Shown in pieces: positions 22,388 through 23,168 of a DNA stretch of 23,168 bases (within the stretch, counting starts at the first letter, position 1; each line of letters begins with the position of its first letter). This stretch comes from Actinomycetota bacterium (GTDB lineage Bacteria > Actinomycetota > Thermoleophilia > Gaiellales > Gaiellaceae). The notes below the pieces were generated by a model. It did not search any database. It was given only the letters and a program-made list of their open reading frames with translations, and had not been told where the DNA came from. The translations under genes were made by a program, and so were the position numbers. Location of the stretch: assembly GCA_013821525.1 (NCBI GenBank), contig JACDGR010000013.1:1-23168 (forward strand), written 5' to 3'.

Positions 22388-23168
22388 GTGGCTGATCCGG
22401 GACCCGCGGTGGAGGAGGACGAGGACGACGAGCTCCCGGCCTGGTCGCTGACCCGGGAAGCCGCCGACCGCATTCGCATCGAGAACCCGCTCCCCGAGTG
22501 CGTCGACCGTGAATGGGCCTTCGGCGGCGCGACGGGCGAGGGTGTGCGGGTCTGCATCCTCGACAGCGGGATCGAGCCGGGTCATCCGCTCGTCGGCGAG
22601 ATCGCGCGTTCCGTTGTCGTGACGGTGGACGATGAGGACGAGCCGACGGTCTCCGAGGACGAGGAAGGGGATCTCTGCGGACATGGCACCGCCTGCGCCG
22701 GTGTGGTGCGGGGCCTCGCGCCAAACGTGGAGATTCACTCGGTTCGGGTGCTCGGTGCCGGGTTCAAGGGATCCGGTAAGGCGCTCCTCGCAGGGCTTCG
22801 CTGGGCGGTTGAGGAAGGCTACGACGTCGTCAACATGAGTCTCTCGACCACCAAACGCAGCTTCGGCGAGGTGCTGCACGAGCTGGCCGATGCCGCGTAC
22901 TTCAGGCGCACCGTGCTCGTCGCCTCGGCGCACAACATGCCAGTCGATTCCTACCCGTGGCGGTTCTCCTCGGTCGTCTCGGTGGGCAGCCACGAGGAGG
23001 CCGACCCGTTCTGCTTCTACGCCAACCCGGACCCGCCGGTCGAGTTCTTCGCGCGCGGCGTCGACGTCGAGGTGGGGTGGATCGGTGGCGACACGATCCG
23101 CGCCACCGGCAACAGCTTCGCCACGCCTTGCATCTCCGCGATCGCCGCTCTCATCCTCGGCAAGCATC
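22388..23168 (+). CDS. Subtilisin-like serine protease, S8 family (partial, C-terminus beyond window)
   Basis: 260 codons are visible from GTG 22388 to the window end. The catalytic triad is complete: Asp in RVCILDSGIEPGH (about residue 58), His in GDLCGHGTACAGVV (about 99) and Ser in GNSFATPCISA near the end. The oxyanion-hole Asn is present in LVASAHN. The N-terminus is short and very acidic (VEEDEDDELP), with no signal peptide and no I9-type propeptide recognisable before the catalytic domain, so it may act in the cytoplasm or be exported by another route. The domain is of minimal size. The start follows the cyclodeaminase-like stop by 21 nt. Confidence 0.9.
   Translation, partial: MADPGPAVEEDEDDELPAWSLTREAADRIRIENPLPECVDREWAFGGATGEGVRVCILDSGIEPGHPLVGEIARSVVVTVDDEDEPTVSEDEEGDLCGHGTACAGVVRGLAPNVEIHSVRVLGAGFKGSGKALLAGLRWAVEEGYDVVNMSLSTTKRSFGEVLHELADAAYFRRTVLVASAHNMPVDSYPWRFSSVVSVGSHEEADPFCFYANPDPPVEFFARGVDVEVGWIGGDTIRATGNSFATPCISAIAALILGKH

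Noticed and set aside
21758..23167. 469-codon open frame on the minus strand
   Set aside because: It lies antisense to the cyclodeaminase-like and subtilase genes, both of which have family motifs. Its protein is Arg/Gly/His-rich, typical of a GC-rich shadow frame.

Overview
The window is high-GC bacterial chromosome with densely packed genes on both strands. It most resembles a deep-branching actinobacterium of the Thermoleophilia type (Gaiellales/Solirubrobacterales). The grounds are the GC-rich codon use, a SARP/BTAD-NB-ARC regulator and a large LuxR-type ATPase regulator, DUF2254 and DUF2269 membrane proteins, many small secreted beta-rich proteins, frequent GTG/TTG starts, and many apparently leaderless genes. 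This assignment is inference; no 16S rRNA or other marker is present. I see no insertion sequence, CRISPR array, phage gene or replication origin.

Layout. (a) 1-2909: the N-terminal part of an ACT-domain malic enzyme on the minus strand (cut by the window start), divergent from a UbiX-type flavin prenyltransferase and a DUF2254 membrane protein. (b) 2969-8014: a secreted six-repeat YWTD-like propeller on the plus strand converges stop-to-stop on a minus-strand series: SARP regulator, small secreted protein, ABM-like small protein, DUF2269 membrane protein. (c) 8015-8406: a gene-free stretch with the SARP promoter and a perfect 16-bp hairpin. (d) 8407-14267: a minus-strand operon of MMPL transporter, LuxR-family ATPase regulator, DUF4242-like protein and secreted cupin. 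(e) 14378-18444: a secreted protein, then a LarA-like (nickel-pincer racemase family) gene overlapping uronate isomerase uxaC, converging stop-to-stop on a mannonate-oxidoreductase-type SDR. (f) 18470-20160: a large secreted TSP3-repeat protein and a tRNA-Lys(TTT). (g) 20161-20690: a scrambled histidine-kinase remnant whose N-box part is on the minus strand and whose G-box part is on the plus strand. (h) 20690-23168: a small unknown gene, an ECF sigma factor with a coupled 87-residue partner, a cyclodeaminase-like protein, and the start of a subtilisin-family protease.

How the genes may work together. The clearest metabolic unit is (e). UxaC turns glucuronate into fructuronate and the SDR should reduce it to D-mannonate. 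The LarA-like enzyme is a candidate C2 epimerase that could turn mannonate into gluconate, replacing the usual mannonate dehydratase step; this is a hypothesis. In (d) the MMPL exporter and the LuxR regulator are probably co-transcribed with a secreted cupin, which suggests an export or envelope function of unknown substrate. A second window-wide signal is a set of eight genes with a TANNNT -10-like hexamer 6-8 nt before the start codon and no usable Shine-Dalgarno, consistent with leaderless transcription.
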